This document shows, one piece after another, positions 35,709-44,811 of a DNA stretch of 64,000 nucleotides (its first letter is position 1; each line of letters opens with the position of its first letter). Below the pieces are notes generated by a model. That model did no database searches. It was not told where the DNA came from and saw only the letters and a program-made list of their open reading frames with translations. The DNA lies in NCBI RefSeq assembly GCF_000373245.1, contig NZ_KB890741.1:62001-126000 (forward strand), read 5' to 3'. Source of the DNA: Echinicola pacifica DSM 19836. GTDB lineage: Bacteria; Bacteroidota; Bacteroidia; Cytophagales; Cyclobacteriaceae. A program made the translations under genes and the position numbers.

Positions 35709-36329
35709 ATGACTGACCATTCCTCCTTGATTACCCGTGAGCTTCTTGACCGTTCTATGGACTATGCCACGTACCGTAATCTGATCGATACCTTATTAAT
35801 AGAGAACAAAACTACCGGTGAAAATCACTCTGAAGTCATGCTGGATTATACCAGAATCAATGTGCAGAGAATGAAACGCTGGGACAAAACCTCTAAGATC
35901 AGCGAGGAGGCACAGTCCGTCGTGGAGGCTATAGATAGCCCTCAGACTTGGCTGGTGCTTACGGAAGCTTGGTGTGGTGATGCGGCTCAGAATATGCCAT
36001 ATTTGGAGAAACTGGCCTCACTAAATCCTTTACTTAAAGTAAGGTACCTGCTTCGGGATGAAAATCCTGCTTTGATGGATGCTTTTCTGACCAATGGCGC
36101 TAGATCCATTCCTAAAGTGATCGGCCTGGATGAGGACAGTTTGGAGGTATTATTTGACTGGGGACCCAGACCTAAGGAATTGCAGGATCTCATGCTGGCT
36201 TATAAGCAGAATCCTAATGGGGAATCTCCTGAGGATTTTAAGAAAAGCGTACACCTTTGGTATGCTAAGAATAAAAATCAACACTTAGAAAAAGAATTTG
36301 TCGACTTACTTAGTCAGAAATTAGTCTAA
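35709..36329 (+). CDS. Thioredoxin-fold protein with a single active-site cysteine
   Basis: 206 residues. The thioredoxin-like core has WLVLTEAWCGDAAQNMPYLE, in which the usual CxxC is replaced by CGDA, so only the first cysteine remains, and later SIPKVIGLD supplies the cis-proline loop. The family (Thioredoxin_9 type) is common in Firmicutes and Bacteroidota and is not a general dithiol reductase. Third gene of the operon; its stop overlaps the next ATG by one base. Confidence 0.8.
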   Translation: MTDHSSLITRELLDRSMDYATYRNLIDTLLIENKTTGENHSEVMLDYTRINVQRMKRWDKTSKISEEAQSVVEAIDSPQTWLVLTEAWCGDAAQNMPYLEKLASLNPLLKVRYLLRDENPALMDAFLTNGARSIPKVIGLDEDSLEVLFDWGPRPKELQDLMLAYKQNPNGESPEDFKKSVHLWYAKNKNQHLEKEFVDLLSQKLV

Positions 36330-37045
36330 TGAAAAAGCTAGCGATCGTATCTGGAGCATCAGGATTGGTGGGAATGCAACTGTTACATCAGTTGTTTTCC
36401 GACCCCACATTTTCATATGTCCTGGTGGTGAGCCGGCGAGATCTAGCGATCAAACATCCCAAGCTGCTGCAGTTAGTGGTGGACTTCGGGACTCTTCCTC
36501 AGGTCAGCTTGATCGGAGAGCTTAGAAAACAAAATATCGGTGGGGATCTCCATCAGCTTATCGTTTCATTGGAGAAATTTGAGTTGGAAATCCAGGGCTT
36601 CTGTGCTCTTGGGACGACGATAAAGAAGGCAAAATCCAAGGAGAATTTTTATAAGATCGATCATGATTATGTGATCAATTTTGCCAAATGGACGCATCAA
36701 TGGGGAGCGAAGAAGTTTCATTATGTGAGTGCTCTGGGTGCAGATCAGACTTCATCAGTTTTTTATAGCAAGGTAAAAGGCGAGGTTGAGCAAGACCTCA
36801 AATTGATACCATTTGACTATTTAGGGATTTTTAGACCCTCGATTTTATTAGGGGATAGAAATGAGTCCCGCTTAGGGGAGAGTATTGGTAAGCGGCTGGC
36901 CAGCTGGGTGACGGCAGTGGGCATTTTGAAGAAATATAAACCTATTCATGCCTATCAAGTAGCCAAAGCCATGATCCATCAGGCACATACGGATGAATTG
37001 GAAGTGGTTAAAGTGATCAATTCCAGTGAGATGCAGATTTTTTAA
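36329..37045 (+). CDS. NAD(P)-binding Rossmann-fold protein (HTATIP2/TIP30-like)
   Basis: 238 residues. N-terminal dinucleotide loop VSGASGLVGMQLLHQLF and later VSALGADQTSSVFYSKVKGE, with the Ser and Tyr-x-x-x-Lys residues of atypical short-chain dehydrogenases. ALGTTIKKAKSKENFYKID is typical of the HTATIP2-like branch, whose substrate in bacteria is unknown. Last gene of the four-gene operon starting at 34720. Confidence 0.82.
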   Translation: MKKLAIVSGASGLVGMQLLHQLFSDPTFSYVLVVSRRDLAIKHPKLLQLVVDFGTLPQVSLIGELRKQNIGGDLHQLIVSLEKFELEIQGFCALGTTIKKAKSKENFYKIDHDYVINFAKWTHQWGAKKFHYVSALGADQTSSVFYSKVKGEVEQDLKLIPFDYLGIFRPSILLGDRNESRLGESIGKRLASWVTAVGILKKYKPIHAYQVAKAMIHQAHTDELEVVKVINSSEMQIF

Positions 37046-37388
37046 ATCTAAGACAAGTTAAATTTTTTCGAGGAATAAGATTTTTTTATACCCTCAAATA
37101 TGCATATTTTAATTATTAATCTTCATTTCCTGATTTCTTTAGACAGTTTTTATTGAATTATGCCTATTTTTTTGATAATATGGGCTCAAAGAGCTTGTCG
37201 ACAGTGTTTAATCCTCAATTATTCTAGATATTTGATCTGAATTTTATTCAATCAGCCTCTGATCAAGTATGTAGGTATTGCCCTGATTCCTTCTTAACGA
37301 GATACAGCCAAAACCACTAAACAGTGAGGAGAAGAAAATTGTATAGGTCAGCGTGCTTATAATAATTGTAACAATCGCAATTAATCAT
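37046..37388. other. AT-rich intergenic region
   Basis: 343 bases between the Rossmann-fold gene and the 622-residue exported protein. It is AT-rich, without a clear terminator, repeat or full promoter consensus. I see nothing further in it. Confidence 0.5.
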
Positions 37389-39257
37389 ATGGTTAAAAAG
37401 CATTATATGAAGATTGTTCTTTGGGTGATAGTTGTCTGTTTAGTGCATTGCAACCAAGCTTTTGGGCAAGATTTATCTGAATTTCGTAACACCTACCAAG
37501 ATGCAGTTGAATTAGGAGAGCTTGTTGCGGGATATAATTCAAAAAAGTATTCAGCGGATTATTGCAAACAAAAAATAGCAGTTATTTTCAAAAACTATGG
37601 ATTGGAATTCACCCCTTTATCCATGGAAAGGAACCCCTTTCTGAGTGATTCTCTATTCGCAGATATGGGATTTCTCCACTCGGATTCAATACAGACGAGC
37701 AGTCAGTCGCCAGCTTCACCCGCTCCCTCCTCCATGGCCCAGATTGATGCGGCCAAGTTTAATATAGAAAGCGATTCTGATGATAAATGGAAATCAACTG
37801 CAAATGAGAATTTTGATAGTTTTCTGGTGAAGCGCTTTGCCAATGCGGGCTTGCACTTTGGCGTCCAGCGACTCATCAATCTACTGGCCAAAGACAGCTT
37901 GATAAACTCCTGCTTCCCCATGTCACTCCAATTAATCAATCAACTAGCAGAGGAAGATAGTGGCATATTTACCTCAGATATTACCCTTATTCGGGAGATC
38001 GTCAGGACAGAAATAGAGGACCTCCCAAAGAAGTTGATCAATAGCTCCGTCCTTTCATTCACTGACGAACAAAAATTCATACTCAAAATGAGTCATTCCA
38101 TTTTACACAGTTTGGAGGAGGAATTTACGATTAAGGAGACGCTAAATAATATTGCCCTACAGGCAGATCTGAAATCCAAAGAGCAGAATCTAGTCAATGT
38201 CGCCGCAGGTATGCAGCTTATGGTGCTGCTGAGTCATGCCCTTGCGGAGGTGGAAGATAGCAAAGATCAATGGGTAGATATGAAATATAAGCGCTCACTA
38301 CTGGACGAAAAAAGTGTGATTAGTCATTTTTTCTATGGATTACTTTATGAGCAATTGAGAGAATATCCGTTTTTTGAAGTAAATAAGGAGACATTTGTCG
38401 GCTATATCCATGAGCTATCGGACTTCGTGGAGCCACTTAATAATGCCTATAGATTGGCGAAGAATAAGTCCTATGACTTTACTTCCATGAGCGATTTTAT
38501 GGATTATGCCATCCACGTGGCCAATGCCACTGAGACTTTTATGGCGCATTTTAAAGGCGATTCCTGCTATACTAAGCTTTTTGACTTGAGTGCTTATGAG
38601 ATGGATGTACAGAAATATGTGAAAATGGTAAAGCATATTAGGCAGCAGGACTTCCAGCGAAGTATGGTGGAATTTTGGCTTATGTTTGGGGAAAATCATG
38701 ACTCTCAAAAGTTTAGAAATCTAAATTTTTTAGTAGAATTAGCCTTATTAAAACAGCCTGATCAGATAATTTCACTTCTGAATACCTTCATAATGCCCAT
38801 TAGCAGCTCCTCCATCAAGCGGGCGAGTAAGTTTAATATCTCATTCAATACTTATATAGGGGTGACGGGCGGGACCGAATATACCTTTGATGCCCCCAGC
38901 CTTCCGCCTAAAGGGAATATAGGGATGACGATTCCCATCGGATTTGCCATCACCTGGAATTATCATTGGACGGTATTATTGAGCGTTTTGGACTTAGGCT
39001 CCACCTTCAACCTGCGCCTGAATGATGACTCGACCTATTATTCCGATTGGCGTCCGTCCCATTTTTTTATGCCAGGAGCCGGCGTCTTGTATAATCTTAA
39101 AAAGTCGCCCTTGTCTTTTGGGGTAAATTACTCTTATGCTCCTCATCTTCGATCCTACACAGATCCGGACAATACCGTCTATGGAGAGGTGAGTATCGCC
39201 AGGACCAATTTTGTGTTATTATATGATATCCCGCTTTTTACACTATTCAATAAATAA
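37389..39257 (+). CDS. Exported protein of unknown function with C-terminal barrel-like domain
   Basis: 622 residues from ATG 37389. ATG 37407 would begin the signal peptide more tightly; a GTG at 37353 seems too far upstream. A signal peptide ends near HCNQAFGQ. The central 400 residues are mainly alpha-helical, with no motif I recognise. The last about 150 residues change character to amphipathic beta strands (FNISFNTYIGVTGGTEYTFD, IPIGFAITWNYHW, LLYDIPLFTLFNK), like a small outer-membrane barrel. I have seen this type of ending in other unannotated Bacteroidota proteins, but I cannot name a family. It stands alone. Confidence 0.75.
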   Translation: MVKKHYMKIVLWVIVVCLVHCNQAFGQDLSEFRNTYQDAVELGELVAGYNSKKYSADYCKQKIAVIFKNYGLEFTPLSMERNPFLSDSLFADMGFLHSDSIQTSSQSPASPAPSSMAQIDAAKFNIESDSDDKWKSTANENFDSFLVKRFANAGLHFGVQRLINLLAKDSLINSCFPMSLQLINQLAEEDSGIFTSDITLIREIVRTEIEDLPKKLINSSVLSFTDEQKFILKMSHSILHSLEEEFTIKETLNNIALQADLKSKEQNLVNVAAGMQLMVLLSHALAEVEDSKDQWVDMKYKRSLLDEKSVISHFFYGLLYEQLREYPFFEVNKETFVGYIHELSDFVEPLNNAYRLAKNKSYDFTSMSDFMDYAIHVANATETFMAHFKGDSCYTKLFDLSAYEMDVQKYVKMVKHIRQQDFQRSMVEFWLMFGENHDSQKFRNLNFLVELALLKQPDQIISLLNTFIMPISSSSIKRASKFNISFNTYIGVTGGTEYTFDAPSLPPKGNIGMTIPIGFAITWNYHWTVLLSVLDLGSTFNLRLNDDSTYYSDWRPSHFFMPGAGVLYNLKKSPLSFGVNYSYAPHLRSYTDPDNTVYGEVSIARTNFVLLYDIPLFTLFNK

Positions 39258-39404
39258 GCTGAATTGTAATTAACTCCCCCTTTCTGTCCTTAGCGCTGTT
39301 TTCTGTTTCTATCGCTTCATCAAAGCAATAAATTGGACGGATCAAAGCTGTCAATCTTGAGCGAATTCATTTATCTTCAAGCTTTCAAAAAATTAACACT
39401 AGTA

Positions 39405-39857
39405 ATGATAGCTATTATTCAACGGGTATCTGAGTCCGCCGTGCGAATTGACGGGGAGTTAAAGGGAGAAATTGGGCTCGGCCTCATGGTATTATTAGGG
39501 ATAGAAGAGGCCGACGACCAGGAAGATATTGACTGGCTTAGCAAGAAAATCGTGAACCTGAGGATCTTCGGAGATGAGAATGGGGTGATGAATAAAAGCC
39601 TTAAGGACATCGGTGGGGAGCTGTTATTGATCAGTCAATTTACCCTTCATGCCAGTACCAAAAAAGGAAATCGACCTTCATATATCAAAGCTGCTAAGCC
39701 AGATATAGCCATCCCCTTATATGAGGGATTTATCCAGACGGTGGAGCAGGAGCTTGGCCAGCCCATACAGACAGGGGAATTTGGGGCGGATATGAAGGTT
39801 TCACTGGTCAATGATGGTCCAGTGACCATTTCTATTGATAGCAAGAATAAGAAATAA
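39405..39857 (+). CDS. dtd: D-aminoacyl-tRNA deacylase
   Basis: 150 residues from ATG 39405, whose start MIAIIQRVSESAVRIDG is the family N-terminus; upstream in-frame codons from 39333 are not conserved in type. It hydrolyses D-amino acids (and glycine mischarged on tRNA-Ala) from tRNA. Signature motifs LLLISQFTLHASTKKGNRPS and the C-terminal NDGPVTISID (Gly-Pro motif) are intact. The ABC ATPase gene follows after 6 bases. Confidence 0.95.
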   Translation: MIAIIQRVSESAVRIDGELKGEIGLGLMVLLGIEEADDQEDIDWLSKKIVNLRIFGDENGVMNKSLKDIGGELLLISQFTLHASTKKGNRPSYIKAAKPDIAIPLYEGFIQTVEQELGQPIQTGEFGADMKVSLVNDGPVTISIDSKNKK

Positions 39858-39863
39858 TAAGAA

Positions 39864-41372
39864 ATGAATAAGGGAAGTTTTATAGCCATCAAAGGGGCGA
39901 AGGTCAATTATCTGGAGCGTAACATTTTTCAGGATCTGGAATTTGAAATGTTGGAAGGGGAGCAATGGGCCATTTTGAGTGCTTCTGGAATGGAGAAGAC
40001 GGCTTTTCTGGATACGATTTTGGGTAAGACTAATTTGTCTCAAGGGCAGATTATTCGAGAGTTTTCTCGTGAATATCAGCAAGAGAAAACCGCTGCTGGG
40101 GAGATCAATAGCTTCAGGGATCTCGTATCAGTGGTTTCACAGAAATACACCTTTACGAATAAGTCCAATCTCCAGAATTTTTATTATCAGCAGCGATTCA
40201 ATTCTTCAGAGTCTGAGGAAGCAGCCACCGTTTGGGAGCATTTGTCCGAGGTGCCTGTCAAGCGTGCAGGATATTGGAATACTAAGAATGTGATGGGTTT
40301 GTTGGACCTGGAGCGGCTATCGGATAAGTCACTTATCAAGCTTTCCAATGGTGAATCGAGGAGGTTGGCGATTGCGTCAGCCTTGCTGCGAAATCCGAAA
40401 TTATTTTTGATGGATCAGCCGATGACGGGTTTGGATGTGGGATCTAGGGCGCATTTTACGGAGGTGCTGGAGGCGATGATGGCTTCCGGGATTCAGGTGA
40501 TCATGGCGACTTCTGCCGGAGAGATACCCGAGGCTATTACCCATGTGGCGATTTTGGAGGGAGGAAAAGTCTCTCAAACCCTGCGAAGGGAGGAATTTCA
40601 TTCTTTAGACTTTCATCAGCACCAAGCTTTGGCCCAATTTGATCATCGTAAATTGGACAAGCTCATTCAGGCGAAGCCGATCCCTACCTTTGATCAGCTC
40701 GTACAGATGAATAATATTCATATCGAATACAATGGCAAGGTGATTCTCGATCAGGTAAATTGGTCGGTGAAGCAAGGGGAGTGTTGGGTGCTTCGTGGAC
40801 ATAATGGCGCGGGGAAATCCACGCTGTTGAGCTTGGTCAATGGCGAGAATCCTCAGGCTTATGCCAACGACCTGACTTTATTTGACCATAAAAGAGGAAC
40901 TGGCGAGTCCATTTGGGATATCAAACGGCCGATAGGTTTTGTCTCCCCGGAGCTGGTTCGTTATTTCCCCAGCAACCAGACCTGCTTAAAAGTGGTGCTT
41001 TCCGGATTGTTTGACACCATGGGTCTATTTAAGAAAGTAAGTAGTGAGCAGGAACAGGAAGCAATGGATTGGTTGCGATTATTTAGAATAGAGCATATTG
41101 CTCAAAAAAGATTAAATCAAGTGCCCCTGGAAAATCAGCGCTTCTGCTTATTGGCCCGGGCGATGATCAAGTCCCCCGCCTTACTCATCCTGGATGAGGC
41201 TGCGCAGGGGATGGATGACGAACAGCGAATCCTCTTTAGGGAGACAGTAAATCACATTGGAAGCCATCCACAGGTATCCATGATTTATGTCAGCCATTAT
41301 GATGAGGATATTCCCGAGGTGGTAGATAGGGAGTTGGTATTAGAAGAGGGGAAAGTCCTAAGGATGATTTGA
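39864..41372 (+). CDS. Tandem ABC ATPase, ModF/PhrA-like
   Basis: 502 residues with two nucleotide-binding domains and no membrane segment. NBD1 keeps a good signature (LSNGE, 160-164). Its Walker A is degraded (SGMEKT, with Glu44 in place of the last Gly), its Walker B ends DQ instead of DE (181-185), and no H-loop His is visible. NBD2 has a canonical Walker A (GHNGAGKST, 312-320), Walker B (LILDE, 441-445) and H-loop (SH), but its signature reads PLENQ (421-425). Only one composite site looks complete. No permease gene is near. The layout matches Escherichia ModF, whose role is unclear. Confidence 0.88.
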   Translation: MNKGSFIAIKGAKVNYLERNIFQDLEFEMLEGEQWAILSASGMEKTAFLDTILGKTNLSQGQIIREFSREYQQEKTAAGEINSFRDLVSVVSQKYTFTNKSNLQNFYYQQRFNSSESEEAATVWEHLSEVPVKRAGYWNTKNVMGLLDLERLSDKSLIKLSNGESRRLAIASALLRNPKLFLMDQPMTGLDVGSRAHFTEVLEAMMASGIQVIMATSAGEIPEAITHVAILEGGKVSQTLRREEFHSLDFHQHQALAQFDHRKLDKLIQAKPIPTFDQLVQMNNIHIEYNGKVILDQVNWSVKQGECWVLRGHNGAGKSTLLSLVNGENPQAYANDLTLFDHKRGTGESIWDIKRPIGFVSPELVRYFPSNQTCLKVVLSGLFDTMGLFKKVSSEQEQEAMDWLRLFRIEHIAQKRLNQVPLENQRFCLLARAMIKSPALLILDEAAQGMDDEQRILFRETVNHIGSHPQVSMIYVSHYDEDIPEVVDRELVLEEGKVLRMI

Positions 41373-41468
41373 TGCTAGATCCAGCATTAGTGTGAAGCTA
41401 AAAAGTGGCTGTTGGCTTTAAATTGAAAATAGTAGGAGCAAGCCTTATTCATGTAAAATATAAATACG

Positions 41469-41795
41469 ATGACGATAGAAGAAGCACAAGCCCAGGTGGA
41501 TCAGTGGATCAATACCGTTGGGGTGAGGTATTTTAATGAGCTCACCAATATGGCGATTTTGACGGAGGAAGTGGGAGAGGTGGCCAGGATTATCGCCCGC
41601 AAATATGGAGAGCAATCCTTCAAGAAAAGTGATGAAGGTAAGGACTTGGGCGATGAGATGGCGGATGTCTTATGGGTATTGATGTGCCTGGCCAATCAGA
41701 CGGGAGTGGATCTGACCAAAGCATTGGAGAAGAATTTTGAGAAGAAAAATATCCGGGATAAGGACAGGCATAAGAACAATGATAAATTGAAATAA
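41469..41795 (+). CDS. MazG-like nucleotide pyrophosphohydrolase
   Basis: 108 residues. The metal-binding pattern of all-alpha NTP pyrophosphohydrolases is present: LTEEVGEVARIIARKYG (ExxE) and DLGDEMADVLWVLMCLANQ (ExxD). The family converts (d)NTPs to monophosphates, often to clear unwanted nucleotides. It lies 96 bases after the ABC ATPase and converges on the ketosynthase gene. Confidence 0.88.
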   Translation: MTIEEAQAQVDQWINTVGVRYFNELTNMAILTEEVGEVARIIARKYGEQSFKKSDEGKDLGDEMADVLWVLMCLANQTGVDLTKALEKNFEKKNIRDKDRHKNNDKLK

Positions 41796-41805
41796 GGCGG
41801 GGGAT

Positions 41806-42939
41806 TTAGTTCCCCACCACCGCGCAGATTGCTTGCCCGCCAAATCCCAAAGCAGAGATCAGTATATTATTGATTCTGGAGGGAGCGGAGGCTGAGTTTT
41901 GGATATAGGAGGGGATTTCGGGGACTTGCTGATTCTTGAGTATAGCTAGGGCGAGGTCGAGATTGGCCGCTAAGCTAGCGCCTAAGGAGTGTCCGATCTT
42001 CCACTTATTAGAAAGGGTGTAAGGCCTATTTGGAAAGAGGGTTTCATAAGCCTTTTGTTCGGCCAGATCTCCTAGTTTAGTGCCTGGGAAGTGACCAATA
42101 ATCAAGTCAATTTCTTCCTTTGGAAAATGCTTAAACGTCGCGTTGGCAGCTTGAATGATGCACTGGCCACTGTCGGATAGGCCGGTGGAGTGATGGATCT
42201 TCTCCATCCCTGAGCCAACACTTTTGAGGAGTGCTAATCTATTCTCTGCATTTTTTTCTAGTTGGAAGGCATAAGCACCTTCACCAAGAACCATGGTATT
42301 TTGGTTTTTTTGGAAATCCATAGATTGACAGGGATATTCTGCGGCAGGATCTGTGGCATAAATACGGATGGCTTTCATCTGGTCTATGGTAAGCGTGGCA
42401 GTGGGGCATTCCACAGCTGCCGCAATAAATGAGCTTGCCATGCCGCTATTTAGCCAGGCAAAGGCATTCTGAAGCGTTAAGCCAAAACTGCTGCAGGTGG
42501 AAGACTGGAAAAAGAGTGGTGATTCGGATGGATGAAGTAAGCTGGGCCAGCTGCTTGCAAATCCCAGCGTGGAGTGAGGCGAGGTCCATACGGGCACGGA
42601 GGGATGCTCCATCTGCATCCGGGAGAGGAAGTCAATACTTCCCCTTGATGTGGCCGCATTGATCATCTGCTCCTCGGAAGGACTGATGTCCATATGGTGC
42701 AGGAGATAAGATAATACCTTTGCTTCTTCAGGAAATCGCTCAGGCTTATGCCCCAGAATATGGATATATGTATTGATGTTTTCCCAAAGGGATGGAGCGA
42801 TTTTTCCCACCCAATCTCCATTTTCATTTAAGCCAAAGTGATGGCTAAGGCTGTGATACCGCTGCGCTTCATCAGAAGAGAAGTGGCCTATTGGATTGAT
42901 GCCGGAGGCTTTGGTAATACTTAGCGGGTTATATTTCAT
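41806..42939 (-). CDS. Beta-ketoacyl synthase homologue of the biotin operon
   Basis: 377 residues, some 30-40 shorter than FabF. The thiolase-fold triad is intact: Cys149 in SSTCSSFG, His283 in GHFPGTKLGDLAE and His317 in KIGHSLGAS. Sequence around these sites is divergent from FabF (for example HFPGTKLGD instead of HGTGTPLGD). It is the third gene after bioF and bioD on the minus strand (37-base gap to bioD). I infer a role in making or elongating the pimeloyl precursor, since bioC and bioH are not in the cluster. Alternatively it could serve an unrelated lipid. Specificity cannot be read here. Confidence 0.85.
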   Translation of the reverse strand: MKYNPLSITKASGINPIGHFSSDEAQRYHSLSHHFGLNENGDWVGKIAPSLWENINTYIHILGHKPERFPEEAKVLSYLLHHMDISPSEEQMINAATSRGSIDFLSRMQMEHPSVPVWTSPHSTLGFASSWPSLLHPSESPLFFQSSTCSSFGLTLQNAFAWLNSGMASSFIAAAVECPTATLTIDQMKAIRIYATDPAAEYPCQSMDFQKNQNTMVLGEGAYAFQLEKNAENRLALLKSVGSGMEKIHHSTGLSDSGQCIIQAANATFKHFPKEEIDLIIGHFPGTKLGDLAEQKAYETLFPNRPYTLSNKWKIGHSLGASLAANLDLALAILKNQQVPEIPSYIQNSASAPSRINNILISALGFGGQAICAVVGN

Positions 42940-42976
42940 ACTTCACGAATCTTTCTGTGGGCCGAATTATTGGCAA

Positions 42977-43570
42977 TTAACTGATTTTTTGAATTCTTGG
43001 TAAGGCACTTGATGGGTCGGTCCATTCCTCCATCCGATATTGCGCCGAAGGCGTAAATCTTTTGAGTATCGCTTCTTCCGAAGAGGAATTGGGGACGCCA
43101 TTCCACAGGATGGTGTACTCCTCCATTCCGGCCTGTACTAAGCCCTGTAGGGTCAGCAGGCTGTGATTTATGCTTCCAAGGTAATGCCTGATCACGATGA
43201 CTGGGTGGAGCTGCGAATCTATCAGGAAATCCATAAAGGTATGCTCATCATTCAGTGGGACCATGATCCCGCCGGCTCCTTCCACGCAGATTTTGGAATC
43301 GGCAGGGAGGTCTTGCTTTCCTAGGGAGATGCTAATATTTTCAATTTTGGCCGCCAGATGGGGGGACTGTGGGGTCCTGAGGAGGTAGGATTCAGGGTGA
43401 ATTAAGGTTTCCGGACTAAGTTTTTTGACTATAATAGCGTCGGACTGGTCCAGATCTCCACATTGGACAGGCTTCCAATAGCTATGACCAAAGGTTTTGC
43501 AGATGGCTGCGGCACAGATGGTTTTGCCCACGCCGGTACCTATTCCGGTTACGAATATTCTGTTTTTCAT
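42977..43570 (-). CDS. bioD: Dethiobiotin synthetase
   Basis: 197 residues. ATP-dependent carboxylation and ring closure of 7,8-diaminopelargonate. Walker-type loop TGIGTGVGKTICAAAICK at the N-terminus, the substrate-site YWKPVQCGD, and CVEGAGGIMVPL are diagnostic. It starts 3 bases after the bioF stop, so it is co-transcribed with bioF. Confidence 0.94.
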   Translation of the reverse strand: MKNRIFVTGIGTGVGKTICAAAICKTFGHSYWKPVQCGDLDQSDAIIVKKLSPETLIHPESYLLRTPQSPHLAAKIENISISLGKQDLPADSKICVEGAGGIMVPLNDEHTFMDFLIDSQLHPVIVIRHYLGSINHSLLTLQGLVQAGMEEYTILWNGVPNSSSEEAILKRFTPSAQYRMEEWTDPSSALPRIQKIS

Positions 43571-43573
43571 GGA

Positions 43574-44692
43574 TCAGGATTCTAATAATTGGATAAGTAA
43601 GGACAATTCTTCCTTGGTATTAAAAGCATGAAGAATAATTCTGATTCTTTCCTCGCCAGGCTTTACGGTGGGAGACAGAATGGGGTAGCAATTGATTCCT
43701 GCTTGTTTCAATTTCTCCACCTTTTGCTTAAGTAATCCAATATCCGCACATTGCCAATATTGGATTGGACCGGGATTTTGGGAGAAGGCGGTTGATTTTT
43801 CTTTGACTAATGCGGTATAATAGTGGATGATCGAGGAGAGTTTTTCTGAATTGGTCCTGGCGGCAAATAGTTTTAAACTGGCCGAGATCGTGGCTACCTG
43901 ATCCGATGAAGGAGCGGTGGTATAGATGAATGCCCTGCTGAAGTTGATCAGGAATTCTCGAAGGAGGCATGACCCCAGCACCATGGCTCCATGGCATCCA
44001 GCGGCTTTGCCAAAGGTAATTATACGAGCAAAAAGGTTGGGATGATCGGCGTAAGAATAAGAAAGCCCCTTATTGTCCTCCCCTAGGGTACCTAGTGCGT
44101 GGGCTTCATCCACAATTAGTGCAGCCTCATGTCTGGCACAGATTTCTAGGATTTCCCTGATGGGAGGGACATCTCCATGCATGGAAAACAGCCCCTCGGT
44201 AAGCACATAGACCTTCAGATCCTTTTTGCTTTGGGCTATTAATTTCTTCTGTAAATCCTCAATATCATTATGTCTGAAAGCTATTTTGGAGCCAAAGCCT
44301 AAGCGCATTCCCTCCTTGATACTGGCGTGGACATGTTCATCGTACACAAAGCAGCTGTTTTTATCCCCTAAAGCGGATAGCAAACCAGTGTTGGCCATAT
44401 AGCCCGAATTGTATAGCAAAGCAGAGGGGGCCCGAAGGTAGCGGGCAAATTGCTCTTCCACCTGAATCATCTCAGGGTGGTTACCGCTGATCAGTCTTGA
44501 GCCGGTGGCTCCAATCCATTGATTACTGATTTCCTGGGAGGGGACATGGAGAAGACCTTTGGTCGAAAAACCCAAATAGTCATTAGAAAAGAAATCTATA
44601 TAATCCGAGCTCAGGAATTGAAGTGATCTTAGGCGGTTTTGGCTGGCCATTTGGTCCAATTTTGTCTGGATGAATTGGAGGTGCTTTTCCAT
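43574..44692 (-). CDS. bioF: 8-amino-7-oxononanoate synthase
   Basis: 372 residues from ATG 44692, chosen because MEKHLQFIQTKL opens the conserved part and a promoter sits just ahead of it; an upstream in-frame Met at 44764 would place that promoter inside the gene. PLP enzyme joining pimeloyl thioester with alanine. Motifs: FFSNDYLGFS, GATGSRLISGNH, EGLFSMHGDVPP, IVDEAHALGTLG and the PLP lysine in TFGKAAGCHGA. The related serine palmitoyl- and cysteate acyltransferases share this fold, but the bioD neighbour favours biotin synthesis. Confidence 0.92.
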   Translation of the reverse strand: MEKHLQFIQTKLDQMASQNRLRSLQFLSSDYIDFFSNDYLGFSTKGLLHVPSQEISNQWIGATGSRLISGNHPEMIQVEEQFARYLRAPSALLYNSGYMANTGLLSALGDKNSCFVYDEHVHASIKEGMRLGFGSKIAFRHNDIEDLQKKLIAQSKKDLKVYVLTEGLFSMHGDVPPIREILEICARHEAALIVDEAHALGTLGEDNKGLSYSYADHPNLFARIITFGKAAGCHGAMVLGSCLLREFLINFSRAFIYTTAPSSDQVATISASLKLFAARTNSEKLSSIIHYYTALVKEKSTAFSQNPGPIQYWQCADIGLLKQKVEKLKQAGINCYPILSPTVKPGEERIRIILHAFNTKEELSLLIQLLES

Positions 44693-44698
44693 GGGGCA

Positions 44699-44730
44699 CA
44701 AAGGTAAATCCAAAAGGAGGATTTCCCAAA
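44699..44730 (-). promoter_or_regulatory. Promoter of the bioF-bioD-ketosynthase operon
   Basis: On the minus strand TTTG (44730-44727), 20 bases, then TACCTTTG (44706-44699): the complete Bacteroidota consensus. The bioF ATG follows after 6 bases, again implying a very short or absent 5' UTR. I do not see a BirA-like dyad. Confidence 0.7.
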
Positions 44731-44811
44731 AGATTAGCGCCTGATCGAGAAGATAGATTCCCAAGCCTTGGCTAAGAAGAGAAACAGAAGTATCTCTTAT
44801 GGGACCTTAGG

